Positions 9,107 through 17,906 are shown, counted from the stretch's first letter. The stretch: DNA of 64,000 nucleotides from Actinomycetota bacterium (GCA_009699875.1 WLNI01000001.1:1364001-1428000); one strand, 5' to 3'. Program-made: numbers and translations. The notes: generated by a model not told the origin, from the letters alone.

Positions 9107-10281
9107 GCAGTCGCCACCACATCACTCGAACGCGACGCTTCCCAGACACCTGAGCGAGGGTTTCTTCCTGCAATCCATGCGGCGACTCGAGAGAGAGCAA
9201 TCTCTACGAGGACCGCATCGCTGGTAGCGAGTGATTCAAGAACCGCCGTCGCCGCTACTAATCCGCTCAACGGATCAGCGATGGCATCTGCCACAAAGTA
9301 CGGCTGCTCTTGAAACCACGCCACGAGGCCACCGGCTACCGCTGCGTCATCTCCAAAGGCCACCCGCTCTCGCAGGTCGGTGCTGCGCCCATAACCGGTC
9401 AAGGAGACCCACGCTCGAACATTTCCATCCCTGATGATCTCCGCGGCATCTAATCCAAGTTGCTCAAGCGCACGAGGCCGAGATCCTTCGACGACGACGT
9501 CGGCTGAGAGGAGAAGGTGACGGAGTTCCGCCAGATCACGTGCTGTTGAAAAGTCGAGAACAACGGAGTCCTTTCCTTGATTCATCTGTTGAAAGAAATT
9601 GTGAGGTGCTCGCCGAGTACCGTCGAGCCGCTGGCTACTTTCAACCTTGATGACGTGAGCGCCAGCTTCAGAGAGAAGACGAGTGCAGAGCGGCCCCGCC
9701 CATAGCGAAGAAAGGTCAATGACGACTGCGTGAGCACTCTGGAGTGGAGGCCGTGAGTCTTTTGGAATGACGTGGCGGGTCGTCAGTTGCTCGGGAGCCT
9801 CGATCTCTCCAAGTGCTGCCACAGCAAGACCGAGACGCCGACCAGCTTCGAGAACCGCATGCGTTGGCTGTGTTGCAAGGACTGCTTCGAGTTTTTCTTG
9901 TGTTTGGCAATCGCTGCTGTCGAGTAGAGCTGCCCATGCGGGGATGCTCGCGACGTCGCTTTCTCGAGGCATGCTCAGGGCGATCCAGTGATCAGCAGTT
10001 GGCACGATCTTTGTCGCGCCACCAACGCTGTGCTTTCCTTGCCGGGTTGTTCCATTGGCGCTCGCGCGCTCTGTGATGAGCGAAAGTGCATCAGTTGAGG
10101 TCGTCAACCCGTGTTTTCGAGTTGCTTCGTCAAATGTTGTTCCGAGCGAGATGATGCGCTCAACAAGCTCGTCAGGTGCATGCAGCGCTGTCGTTTGAGG
10201 TCCCGTCAAGGATTGTGCTCCCGAGAGACGCCATCTTCGTGCTGTCTCAGTTTCAAGATGACTCGATCGAAGAGCGTTCAT
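9103..10281 (-). CDS. Class III (CaiB/BaiF-like) CoA-transferase with permuted-looking order
   Basis: The typical CaiB N-terminal signature (VVIDLSSLWAGPLCTRLLSEAGAHVIKVES, read in two parts) occurs only around residue 185. The first half (SGAQSLTG, then HWIALSMP and a helical tail) resembles the usual C-terminal half of CaiB proteins. The candidate catalytic Asp lies in FVADAIADPLSGL near the end. I recall similar 390-450-residue actinobacterial proteins, so the arrangement may be a family trait rather than a local rearrangement. It overlaps both neighbours by four bases (ATGA), placing it second in the operon. Expected chemistry is CoA transfer between acids, activating a substrate for the adjoining enoyl-CoA hydratase. 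Confidence 0.8.
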   Translation of the reverse strand: MNALRSSHLETETARRWRLSGAQSLTGPQTTALHAPDELVERIISLGTTFDEATRKHGLTTSTDALSLITERASANGTTRQGKHSVGGATKIVPTADHWIALSMPRESDVASIPAWAALLDSSDCQTQEKLEAVLATQPTHAVLEAGRRLGLAVAALGEIEAPEQLTTRHVIPKDSRPPLQSAHAVVIDLSSLWAGPLCTRLLSEAGAHVIKVESSQRLDGTRRAPHNFFQQMNQGKDSVVLDFSTARDLAELRHLLLSADVVVEGSRPRALEQLGLDAAEIIRDGNVRAWVSLTGYGRSTDLRERVAFGDDAAVAGGLVAWFQEQPYFVADAIADPLSGLVAATAVLESLATSDAVLVEIALSRVAAWIAGRNPRSGVWEASRSSDVVATA

Positions 10282-11297
10282 GTACCCTCCGGGTTGCTGA
10301 GTTCATCAACGAGTCCCCAGCGCAGGGCTGTGCGCGCATCAATGGTCTGACCGGTGAGCGCGAGGTACGCGGTGCGTGGCGCACCGATGCGAAACGGAAT
10401 ACTTGCCGTTCCTCCCGACCCGGGGATGAGCCCCATCGAACACTCAGGCAGACAAAACGTGGCGTCAGGCGTTGCAGTGACATGAGAGCTGAATGCAGCG
10501 AGTTCTATCCCTGCGCCAATGGATGCGCCATGGACCCACGTGACTAAGCGATCAGAACACGAGCAACACGATTGCGCCAATGAGTGGCCAGTGCGAATGA
10601 GATGCCCAACGACAGGAGTTGCCACGGTGCCGAACTCTTCGAGATCTCCACCAGCACAGAATGATGGTCCATGTGCTCTCAATTCAATACTCTCAATGGA
10701 ATTATCGTCGAGAGCAAGATCAAAACCTTCTTTCAAGAGATCTCGCAACTCACTGTTGACTGCGTTTCTCTTCTCTGGGCGATTCAGCGTGATGAGAAGC
10801 CGATCTGAGTCGCGTGAAAGAAGGACTGCTGGCTCAGTGCTCCGAGGTTCTTGGGGCTGGCGAGTTCGTGAGGTAACCCAATCGAGATGCTCTTGTCCTT
10901 GCTGGAGGAGCCCATAGGCGAGCGATTCAGCGAGCACTGCGTCCGAGCGGGTCAGGGTCCTTCCGAGGCGAAGGAGTTGGACGAGGACCACAGAGGCTTG
11001 AGGCGACGAAATGACCGAAGCGAGAACGAGCTCAAGAGTCTCTTCGCCACCACCCACCCAAGGCCGAGGTGCTTCTGCATCTTGAGTGACATAGAGATCA
11101 CATGGTGTCTCAAGGAGGAACTCGTGCGCCTCTGGGGAAGTGCCGATGACCACACAGGGCAAGGTCGAAAGCTGAGATGCTCGAACCCGGTCGTCCTCAC
11201 TGTGAAGATCAGCAACGAACACTGGGGGAGTAGCGATGCCCTCGAGGGGAGAGCCCCACGTTGGGGAGTTCGAGCGTCGAGAGCCAGGGATCAACAT
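10278..11297 (-). CDS. Enoyl-CoA hydratase/isomerase with N-terminal extension
   Basis: Residues from about 157 on form a crotonase domain: RLLITLNRPEKRNAVNSELRD, then the oxyanion-hole segment PSFCAGGDLEEFG and GASIGAGIELAAFSSHV. The crotonase half ends early, at about 339 residues, with FRIGAPRTAYLALTGQTIDARTALRWGLVDEL, so the usual C-terminal trimerisation helices are mostly absent. The first 155 residues (VVIGTSPEAHEFLLETPCDLYVT) are not a crotonase domain and I do not recognise them. It leads the minus-strand operon with CoA-transferase and amidohydrolase. The ATG at 11297 lacks a strong ribosome-binding site, so the start is uncertain. Likely role: hydration or isomerisation of an enoyl-CoA. 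Confidence 0.78.
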   Translation of the reverse strand: MLIPGSRRSNSPTWGSPLEGIATPPVFVADLHSEDDRVRASQLSTLPCVVIGTSPEAHEFLLETPCDLYVTQDAEAPRPWVGGGEETLELVLASVISSPQASVVLVQLLRLGRTLTRSDAVLAESLAYGLLQQGQEHLDWVTSRTRQPQEPRSTEPAVLLSRDSDRLLITLNRPEKRNAVNSELRDLLKEGFDLALDDNSIESIELRAHGPSFCAGGDLEEFGTVATPVVGHLIRTGHSLAQSCCSCSDRLVTWVHGASIGAGIELAAFSSHVTATPDATFCLPECSMGLIPGSGGTASIPFRIGAPRTAYLALTGQTIDARTALRWGLVDELSNPEGT

Positions 11298-11410
11298 GAA
11301 GATTCGAAGCGTTCTCGTGGCACCCTTTGCACACTAGAGGTCACTCTTGAACAGGGCAAAGAGCGACGATGTTTGTGGCTCAGCAGTGGAGGCCGGTCTA
11401 GGGTGAGGAC

Positions 11411-12259
11411 ATGGCTGAATTCGAAACTCTTCTTCTTGACATCTCTGACGGCGTAGCGACCATTACCTTGAATCGCCCGGAGGCGATGAACTCATTTAAC
11501 GCCAAAATGCGCGAAGAGTTGACGGGGCTGTGGGCATCGCTGCGGGGTAATAACGATGTGCGTTGCCTCTTAGTGACGGGTGCGGGGGATCGAGCATTTT
11601 GCACAGGAATCGACCGAACCGAAGCGGTCTTGGATGTTGATCCTGATTCAGAGTTGCTCGATGGCTACGTCACTGAGTTTATGTACGACGACCCGGGTCA
11701 CGCGATGAGTCCAAAAGCCCATGAACTTTGGAAGCCGGTCGTCGCAGCGATCAATGGCATTGCGTGCGGTGGAGCGTTCTATCTCTTAGGTGAAGCGGAC
11801 ATCATCGTCGCCTCGTCGAGTGCCACGTTCTTTGATCCTCACGTGACCTACGGCATGACGGCGGCGTTTGAGCCAATGCAGCTCATGGGCCGAATGAACT
11901 TCAGCGATCTCGCCAGGATGTCGCTCATGGGTGCGTCAGAGCGCCTGAGTGCTCGGCGGGCCATGGAGAGTGGATTAGTGAGCGAAGTCGTAAGCCCCGA
12001 AGACTTAATGGCACACGCTCGAGGGATTGCAACGGCGATTGCTGCTTCACCTGCACTCGCGACACAAGGGACTCTTCGAGCACTCTGGATGGCTCGAGAA
12101 CTCACTCGCCAACAAGCCCTCGATCAGGCGTATTTGTTGACCTCGATTGGGAATGACCAAAAATCTCTCGATGAAGGCCTTGCTCGTTTTTCATCAGGGA
12201 CACGCGTCGAGTGGCGCCTTCTCACTGCAAATGGCGAGGAGCCTCCCTCAAAGGGATAG
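11411..12259 (+). CDS. Enoyl-CoA hydratase/isomerase family protein
   Basis: This 282-residue crotonase-fold protein opens GVATITLNRPEAMNSFNAKMRE and shows the oxyanion-hole motif DRAFCTGIDRTEAV and the INGIACGGAFYLLGEADIIVA helix. The ATG follows TAGGGTGAGGAC. The glutamates of standard hydratases (E144/E164 of rat ECH) are not obvious: the region reads MTAAFEPMQLMG, so it may act as isomerase or hydrolase rather than hydratase. It is divergently placed from the minus-strand operon (start 11297) and converges on ipdC with a 12-base overlap of 3' ends. Role inferred: a beta-oxidation step for steroid-derived or branched acyl-CoA. Confidence 0.88.
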   Translation: MAEFETLLLDISDGVATITLNRPEAMNSFNAKMREELTGLWASLRGNNDVRCLLVTGAGDRAFCTGIDRTEAVLDVDPDSELLDGYVTEFMYDDPGHAMSPKAHELWKPVVAAINGIACGGAFYLLGEADIIVASSSATFFDPHVTYGMTAAFEPMQLMGRMNFSDLARMSLMGASERLSARRAMESGLVSEVVSPEDLMAHARGIATAIAASPALATQGTLRALWMARELTRQQALDQAYLLTSIGNDQKSLDEGLARFSSGTRVEWRLLTANGEEPPSKG

Positions 12260-13324
12260 GCGGTCAAGCGTCGCATTGGCTTCGCCAATGATACGACCCA
12301 TGAGCTCTTCAACTGAAGGCAACTCAGTGATCACACCGGCAACTTGACCAGTTGGCAATACGCCAACGTCGGTGCGGCCATCGACTAACCCGGCTTTTGT
12401 CATGACTGGAGCATTTGCTGCCATCACGACCTGGGGCCACGACAGTTCACTTCCTTCTTTCATGGCTCGGCCTTCCTTGAGGAGCGACCAGAGGGAGGCA
12501 CCGGTTTCGCTTCGAAATTGGTGAGCACTTCTCAATGAGCGAGGGAGGTTGGCCAGCCAACTTGATTTCTCAAGTTTGTTGACGAGATCAGTTCGAACAA
12601 CTCGTTGTGGCGCGCCGTCAACTCGGGTTGAAACAACCGTGCCAGTCACCGGTGTTGCCAAGTACTGGGCTTTGACGTCGTCGGGAACACGGCTATCAGT
12701 GGTGAGGAGGAATCTCGTTCCCATGGCGATGCCGTCTGCCCCCAAGGCAAGTGCGGCGACAAGACCCGCCCCACTCGACCAGCCACCAGCTGAGATGACA
12801 CAGACGTCTTTACCGACGCCAGCAACCACGTCCGGTGTGAGAAGCGATGTTGGGATCTGTCCGGTGTGTCCGCCACCTTCAGCACCTTGAGCGATGACGG
12901 CATCGACACCCAACTCCGCAACTTTTTCGGCATGTCGGCGGGCGCCAACAGTCGGCATCACGACAAGACCGGCTTCTTTGCACCCACTGACGAGGTCGGC
13001 TCGAGGCGCTTGCGCGAAACTTGCGACTTTTACGTTTGCGTCGACCATGACTGCGATGCGAGCTTCGATATCCGCTACGTCCGTTCGTAGGTTTACGCCA
13101 AAGGGAGCATCAGTCTTTGAACGAACAGCAGCAATCTGTTCTTTCAGTTCATCAAGCGTCATTGTCGCCGACGCCAAAATTCCGAGGCCCCCTGCGTGGG
13201 CGGTCGCGGTAACCAAGCGAGCACCAGCGACCCAGCCCATCCCTGTCTGGACGACTGGGTACTTCACGCCAACGAGTTCACAAAAGCGTGTCCGTAATGC
13301 TGGATGTGGTGTCACGTCACTCAT
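12248..13324 (-). CDS. ipdC: IpdC-like flavin-dependent reductase (nitronate monooxygenase fold)
   Basis: The 358-residue TIM-barrel flavoprotein has the 2-nitropropane-dioxygenase/IpdC layout: YPVVQTGMGWVAGARLVTATAHAGGLGILASAT at the N-terminus, GAEGGGHTGQIPT for substrate/FMN binding, VISAGGWSSGAGLVAALALGADGIAMGTRF for phosphate binding. In M. tuberculosis, IpdC (Rv3553) acts in HIP (steroid C/D ring) breakdown, and the gene order echA20-ipdA-ipdB-ipdC (Rv3550-3553) is the same here. The ATG overlaps the ipdB stop (ATGA). The name rests mainly on synteny plus fold; a generic nitronate monooxygenase would be the alternative in isolation. Confidence 0.88.
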   Translation of the reverse strand: MSDVTPHPALRTRFCELVGVKYPVVQTGMGWVAGARLVTATAHAGGLGILASATMTLDELKEQIAAVRSKTDAPFGVNLRTDVADIEARIAVMVDANVKVASFAQAPRADLVSGCKEAGLVVMPTVGARRHAEKVAELGVDAVIAQGAEGGGHTGQIPTSLLTPDVVAGVGKDVCVISAGGWSSGAGLVAALALGADGIAMGTRFLLTTDSRVPDDVKAQYLATPVTGTVVSTRVDGAPQRVVRTDLVNKLEKSSWLANLPRSLRSAHQFRSETGASLWSLLKEGRAMKEGSELSWPQVVMAANAPVMTKAGLVDGRTDVGVLPTGQVAGVITELPSVEELMGRIIGEANATLDRLSL

Positions 13325-14085
13325 GAACTTGGGACCTCTTTCTCACGGAAGTTTTTGGGATCTAACTCGGCCATCAATGCAGTCTCTTGTTCTGTGGGGT
13401 CTCGAGTGACGGCAACGTCTCCTTCGAGGCCAGCGAGAACAAATCCAGTGGCACTCGCTACCTCATCTGGGCTTACCCCAGGGTGGATCGAGACAACGGC
13501 CATCGTTCCATCGGGGCCCGAAAAATCAAAGACTCCCAGATTGGTCACAACTCGGCGAAGGTCGTGGAAGCGAGTGGCGCCAGCACCGGCTTGGGCCGCG
13601 GAGTCGTTGCCCACGCCGCAGATCACGTCAACGTGGTCGACGAATGCTCGGTTGTTGTGAACTGGGATCCAGTAGGAGGTCGCGTGGTTGACAGAGTTGC
13701 CAGGTGCGCCACGTACGCCAACGAGTTGGGCCTTGGGGTGGTCATGATCGCCGATTGCTGAGATGTTTTGGTTTCCGAATCGATCAACTTGGCTTGCCAT
13801 CATCATGACGTGACGTCGACCTGACCAGACCACGGAGAAGATTGATTTATAGGGAACGTAGGCCTCTCGCATCAAATCGCTACTTCGCGCGTTCAGTGGG
13901 TTCACTCCATGGACGAGCGCCGCTTCTCCGTCGGTGAGCACAAGGTCAGGCGACGATGTTGACTTCGCCAACCGAGCGCCAAGAGCTGGAATTGAGCCAA
14001 AGGGACTCACCATGACTTCGCCACTAAGGGCAAAGGTGTCAGCACACGCCACGGTGCAGTAATCGGCCCTCGTAAAGGTGCTCAT
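13321..14085 (-). CDS. ipdB: IpdB, beta subunit of the COCHEA-CoA hydrolase
   Basis: The 254-residue protein belongs to the CoA-transferase family I beta-subunit fold (SxNxG-like region replaced): TRADYCTVACADTF, VSPFGSIPALGARLAKSTSSPDLVLTDGEA and GAPGNSVNHATSYWIP. Length agrees with mycobacterial IpdB (about 250). The ATG at 14085 overlaps the ipdA stop and is chosen over the frame start at 14100. IpdAB is a CoA-transferase homologue that acts instead as a hydrolase, opening the last steroid ring of COCHEA-CoA. The adjacent alpha subunit, echA20 upstream and ipdC downstream make this assignment strong despite the absence of alignment. Confidence 0.9.
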   Translation of the reverse strand: MSTFTRADYCTVACADTFALSGEVMVSPFGSIPALGARLAKSTSSPDLVLTDGEAALVHGVNPLNARSSDLMREAYVPYKSIFSVVWSGRRHVMMMASQVDRFGNQNISAIGDHDHPKAQLVGVRGAPGNSVNHATSYWIPVHNNRAFVDHVDVICGVGNDSAAQAGAGATRFHDLRRVVTNLGVFDFSGPDGTMAVVSIHPGVSPDEVASATGFVLAGLEGDVAVTRDPTEQETALMAELDPKNFREKEVPSS

Positions 14086-14969
14086 TGTTCCGACTCCCAC
14101 GCATCGACTGCTGTGAGGTAGTCAGTTTCGCTACCTTCGAGGAATCGTGCCTGGAATGCAGCCCAGTCCTCGGGAGTTTTCGTGGAGGCGACATAGTGGC
14201 GCTGAAATGCCTCATCTCGCTCATAGTCGGGAGCGTTCGCGGTGAAATGTGCACCGCGCCGAGCAGGAGCGACTCGATCAGTGAGGAGTCGGTGGATGGT
14301 GGCTCGCTCAATGGGGCCATGTGATGAGAGTGTCCCCGCGTCAACAATTTTTTCAGCCGTAACGAATCGACGAGTTGCAGCTCCAAGAAACAACTCATCA
14401 AAGAATGGGTCAGGACTCAAGATCATTGCGTTCCCCGCAGTATCGGCAAGATTGGTGTGAATCACTGCGACGTCAAGGAGGAGAGCGGGCATTGCTACCA
14501 ATGTTGCGTCCGTATCTTCAGGCTGAGCGAAGGGCCCACTCGAATATGGATTTTCAATGGTCGTGAGTTCTGGAGTGTTCGAAAGCACCGCAGAGCCCAG
14601 TCCTGCTCGAGCAGGGAGGAACGGAACTCTCCACGACGCAGCTTGCAGCCCAAGGTAGAGGAGGCCTTCATCAACCTCCATGAGTTCAACGGCTCCGTCC
14701 TGTCGAGCTTTTCGCCACAAGGGATCAAGCGCTACGGAGTCGAGTGTGACGAACCCACAGATGACCTTCGCGACCTTGCCAGCATTCACTAAGAGACCAA
14801 CATCGGGGCCACCATAAGAGACAAGAGTCAGATTCTTGAGATCTCGTCGCAGTAGTTCGCGCACAAAGGCCATTGGCTTTCGTCGAGATCCCCAGCCTCC
14901 AAGACCAATCGTCATGCCCGATTCGATTTCGTCGACCATCTCGGCCACGGTTGTTTCTTTTGTTGGCAT
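14082..14969 (-). CDS. ipdA: IpdA, alpha subunit of the COCHEA-CoA hydrolase
   Basis: This 295-residue alpha subunit starts MPTKETTVAEMVDEIESGMTIGLGGWGSRRKPMAFVREL, the glycine-rich N-terminal loop of family I CoA-transferase alpha chains, followed by LTLVSYGGPDVGLLVNAGKV. Later segments (DATLVAMPALLLDVAVIHTNLADTAGNA, GAATRRFVTAEKIVD) are conserved in IpdA. It begins two bases after echA20 ends and overlaps ipdB, so both subunits are made together. In mycobacteria and rhodococci IpdAB opens ring C during cholesterol and bile-acid degradation under KstR2 control. I see no KstR2 site in the divergent promoter region upstream. Confidence 0.92.
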   Translation of the reverse strand: MPTKETTVAEMVDEIESGMTIGLGGWGSRRKPMAFVRELLRRDLKNLTLVSYGGPDVGLLVNAGKVAKVICGFVTLDSVALDPLWRKARQDGAVELMEVDEGLLYLGLQAASWRVPFLPARAGLGSAVLSNTPELTTIENPYSSGPFAQPEDTDATLVAMPALLLDVAVIHTNLADTAGNAMILSPDPFFDELFLGAATRRFVTAEKIVDAGTLSSHGPIERATIHRLLTDRVAPARRGAHFTANAPDYERDEAFQRHYVASTKTPEDWAAFQARFLEGSETDYLTAVDAWESEQ

Positions 14970-14971
14970 GG

Positions 14972-15730
14972 TTACTTCGAGGTGTCTGCGTCGCGCTTGT
15001 CGACAAACGCAGCCCGCTGTTCGTCGGCAACACCTCTGACATGGAGCTCGTAGGTGAAGCCTTGTTCGAATCGATAACTTCGTTTGACGTCAATAGGGTC
15101 AATGCCGTTGGCCGATTCTTTCGCTCGGCGCAAGATACTTGGGCTTTTGGAGGCTACTTTTTCGGCGAGTTCGTAGCTCGCCTCAAGGAGGTCGGCCCGA
15201 GGCACGACGCGGTCGACTGAACCAAAAGCCTCGAGCTCTTTCGCTCCGATGGGCTCCGCGGTGAAGAGCATGCGTCGCATGGTGTGTTGGGGCACGAGTC
15301 GCGAGAGGTGTGTTGCTGCGCCGAGTGCCCCTCGGTCAACTTCAGGGAGCCCAAAGGTCGCATCATCTGAGGCCACGATCATGTCGGAGTTTCCAACGAG
15401 GCCAATCCCGCCACCCAAGCAGAAGCCGGCAACTGAAGCGATGACTGGAACTTCGCAGTCATAGACCGCAGCAAAGGCTGCGGCGCAGCCACGATTGACA
15501 CCAACCAGTGCTTCGTCACCCTTTGCTTGGATCTCTTTAATATCGACCCCTGCATTGAAACCTTTTCCCTCAGCTCGCAAGAGAACGACTCGGCACTCTT
15601 GGTCTCGACCAGCGGCAAGCAACTGATCGGCTAAGTCAAACCAGGCCGCCACGTCAAGTGCGTTCACGGGTGGGTGGTCCATAATCACTTCAGTGATTCC
15701 TGGTCGATTGTGCTCAGTTCTGATCGGCAT
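14972..15730 (-). CDS. echA20: EchA20, crotonase-family ring hydrolase of the HIP pathway
   Basis: The 252-residue crotonase has PGITEVIMDHPPVNALDVAAWF at the N-terminus, KGFNAGVDIKEIQAKG in place of the usual oxyanion-hole box, SVAGFCLGGGIGLVGNSD, and FGLPEVDRGALGAATHLSRLVPQ. It is the first gene of the echA20-ipdA-ipdB-ipdC operon and diverges from an SDR gene, exactly as Rv3550 does from Rv3549c. In M. tuberculosis EchA20 hydrolyses ring D of HIEC-CoA, just before IpdAB acts. The name relies on this synteny; an ordinary enoyl-CoA hydratase is the fallback call. Confidence 0.9.
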   Translation of the reverse strand: MPIRTEHNRPGITEVIMDHPPVNALDVAAWFDLADQLLAAGRDQECRVVLLRAEGKGFNAGVDIKEIQAKGDEALVGVNRGCAAAFAAVYDCEVPVIASVAGFCLGGGIGLVGNSDMIVASDDATFGLPEVDRGALGAATHLSRLVPQHTMRRMLFTAEPIGAKELEAFGSVDRVVPRADLLEASYELAEKVASKSPSILRRAKESANGIDPIDVKRSYRFEQGFTYELHVRGVADEQRAAFVDKRDADTSK

Positions 15731-15875
15731 GGCGTGACTCCTTGCAAAGTTGTTCCCCGTGAGAGGTGCCTCTTTACGCTAGGCGACGATCACCTCCCCG
15801 GGCCACACTTCATCTTCGAGAGGCGCCCACGCCAGTAGTCTCAAAGCAGAACCGCAAGGGAAAGAGGGACGTCGA

Positions 15876-16670
15876 GTGGCCGATGGATCAGTAGTGATGA
15901 GAGGAAACGTCGCTCTGGTGACGGGTGGTTCTCGAGGAGTTGGTCGAGCGATCGCACGAGCGTTTCTTCAGGCTGGATCCGAAGTGGTGATCTGCGGGCG
16001 AACGCTTCCCGACGAGTTGCCACATGCCAAAGGTCCCGACGGCGATGAGTGCAGTGCGACATTTGTTGAAGCAGACCTTCGAAACGCAGATGAAGCGTTT
16101 CACGTTGTCGCCGAGACGATCGAAGCCCATGGGCGCCTTGACGTGCTGGTCAACAACGCTGGTGGCTCTCCAGCCTCAGACGCAGCCACTTCCTCTCCAA
16201 AGTTCATTGAAAAGATTGTGGCGCTGAATCTTTTGGCCCCCTTCTACTGCTCGCAAGCAGCCAACACGGTCATGCAGCATCAGGAAGAAGGTGGCTTGAT
16301 CATAAATATCGGCTCCGTCTCTGCCCTTCGGCCGTCACCCGGGACTGCGGCCTACGGAGCGGCCAAAGCAGGCCTCGTGAGTCTCACTGAGTCGCTCGCC
16401 GTTGAGTGGGCGCCAAAGGTGAGAGTGAACTGTATTTCGGCGGGCCTCCTCGATTCGGGAGCGGGTCCTGATCACTACGGCGGGCCCGAAGGCATGGCCC
16501 GGGTGGCTTCGACCGTTCCTTTGGGGCGCATGGGGACTCCAGAGGACGTTGCTGGCTTGGTCCTCGCCATGGCGGGGCCCTTTGCTCCCTACCTTTCAGG
16601 GGCCAATGTGGTTCTTCATGGAGGTGGTGAGTGGCCAGCATTTTTGCGCTCCCAAGGGACGCCCACCTAA
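15876..16670 (+). CDS. ipdF: SDR oxidoreductase, IpdF-like
   Basis: The 264-residue classical SDR has VALVTGGSRGVGRAIARAF (TGxxxGxG), NNAGG, the catalytic Ser in IINIGSVSALRP and YGAAKAG (YxxxK). The GTG at 15876 is used; an ATG at 15897 would trim seven residues and also gives a full domain. It is divergent from echA20 across 145 bases, the same arrangement as ipdF (Rv3549c) or Rv3548c in M. tuberculosis. IpdF is the hydroxyacyl-CoA dehydrogenase of the HIP branch. Because Mtb has two SDRs at this spot, which one is the true counterpart is unclear, so the symbol is tentative. Confidence 0.8.
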   Translation: MADGSVVMRGNVALVTGGSRGVGRAIARAFLQAGSEVVICGRTLPDELPHAKGPDGDECSATFVEADLRNADEAFHVVAETIEAHGRLDVLVNNAGGSPASDAATSSPKFIEKIVALNLLAPFYCSQAANTVMQHQEEGGLIINIGSVSALRPSPGTAAYGAAKAGLVSLTESLAVEWAPKVRVNCISAGLLDSGAGPDHYGGPEGMARVASTVPLGRMGTPEDVAGLVLAMAGPFAPYLSGANVVLHGGGEWPAFLRSQGTPT

Positions 16671-16723
16671 CAATTCAGACGTGAGGGCCTTCTGTCGTCT
16701 CAAGTTCTGATAAAACTTGTCCC

Positions 16724-17902
16724 GTGATCCTTGCTGTTCCAACCGAGACCAGGGTCGGGGAGACCCGAGTCGCCGTCATCCCTGAAATTGCCAAGCGTTT
16801 GGTCGATCAAGGCTGGGACGTCGTCGTGCAATCTGGAGCGGGAACAGCAGCAAAGTTCTCTGACGAGGCCTTCAAGGAAGCAGGTGCTCGGATTGCTCCT
16901 GATGCCTCAGCGACCATTAGTGGCGCCAACATGATCGTCAAAGTAAATGCGCCCGATGCCACTGAGGCTGCCTCCTACCCCCAAGGGGTCACGGTCATGA
17001 GCTTCTTGCAGGCTTCGCAGTCGAGCGACGCGCTTAAAGCCTTGATGGAGAAGAAGGCCACGGCGATCAGTTTTGATTTGCTTCCTCGAATTAGTCGGGC
17101 GCAGTCGATGGACGCTTTGAGTTCGCAAGCCACCGTCTCGGGCTATCGAGCCGGGCTGGCCTCAGCGGAGCACTTGGCCAAGTTCTTCCCAATGTTTATG
17201 ACCGCAGCGGGAACGGTTCCGCCGGCCAAGGTCCTTGTCATGGGTGTTGGCGTCGCTGGGCTCCAAGCCATTGCGACTGCCCGACGACTTGGTGCAGTGG
17301 TGCGGGCCTATGACGTTCGAAGTGCTGCCAAGGAAGAAGCAGAAAGCCTTGGCGCAAAGTTTGTGGAATTAGGGGTTAAAGCAGAAGGTGAGGGTGGCTA
17401 CGCCAGAGAGCTCACCGCAGAAGAGCTGACCGCACAGCAAGCCGCATTGGCGAAGGAAGTCGCGATCTCAGACGTTGTTATTACAACGGCGGCGGTTCCG
17501 GGTCGAAAAGCTCCAATCCTCGTCACTGCTGCCATGGTTGACGAGATGGGTCCTGGTTCGATCATTATTGACATGGCCGCTGATGGCGGCGGGAATTGTG
17601 AAGTCACCAAGGCTGGTGAAACTGTGCTGCGGGGCAATGCTGCGGTGGTAGGCCTTTCCAACCCACCTGCGGGGATGCCAACCCACGCGAGTTTCTTATT
17701 TTCTCGAAACGTCCTTAACTTGCTCGCCCTCTTCTCAAAGGAAGGATCCCTCTCTCCAGATTGGGCGGACGAAGTTGTTATTGGCACGACGGTCCTCAAA
17801 GAAGGCGCGGTAACAAACGCCGCTGCTGCAGAGATTCTTGGGGCAGCTCATCAGCCCATCACGCCACCGCCGGTGGCCGAGACCACAACCGAGGAGGTCT
17901 AG
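16724..17902 (+). CDS. pntAA: NAD(P) transhydrogenase alpha subunit, soluble part
   Basis: The 392-residue protein is the NAD(H)-binding domain I of proton-translocating transhydrogenase: VIPEIAKRLVDQGWDVVVQSGAG and PRISRAQSMDALSSQATVSGYRA near the N-terminus, then the nucleotide-binding VLVMGVGVAGLQAIATARRLGAVVRAYDVR and the mobile-loop region following. It starts at a GTG 53 bases after the SDR, with AT-rich sequence just upstream. The gene lacks the C-terminal membrane helices of E. coli PntA; these are encoded separately by the next gene, as in mycobacteria (Rv0155-0157). The enzyme uses the proton gradient to make NADPH from NADH, useful for P450 and reductase steps nearby. Confidence 0.95.
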   Translation: MILAVPTETRVGETRVAVIPEIAKRLVDQGWDVVVQSGAGTAAKFSDEAFKEAGARIAPDASATISGANMIVKVNAPDATEAASYPQGVTVMSFLQASQSSDALKALMEKKATAISFDLLPRISRAQSMDALSSQATVSGYRAGLASAEHLAKFFPMFMTAAGTVPPAKVLVMGVGVAGLQAIATARRLGAVVRAYDVRSAAKEEAESLGAKFVELGVKAEGEGGYARELTAEELTAQQAALAKEVAISDVVITTAAVPGRKAPILVTAAMVDEMGPGSIIIDMAADGGGNCEVTKAGETVLRGNAAVVGLSNPPAGMPTHASFLFSRNVLNLLALFSKEGSLSPDWADEVVIGTTVLKEGAVTNAAAAEILGAAHQPITPPPVAETTTEEV

Positions 17903-17906
17903 AAAC

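Noticed and set aside
15731-15875. Search for a KstR2-type (AnCAAGnnCTTGnT) operator in the ipdF/echA20 divergent region
   Set aside because: No such motif was found on reading; control by KstR2 cannot be claimed.
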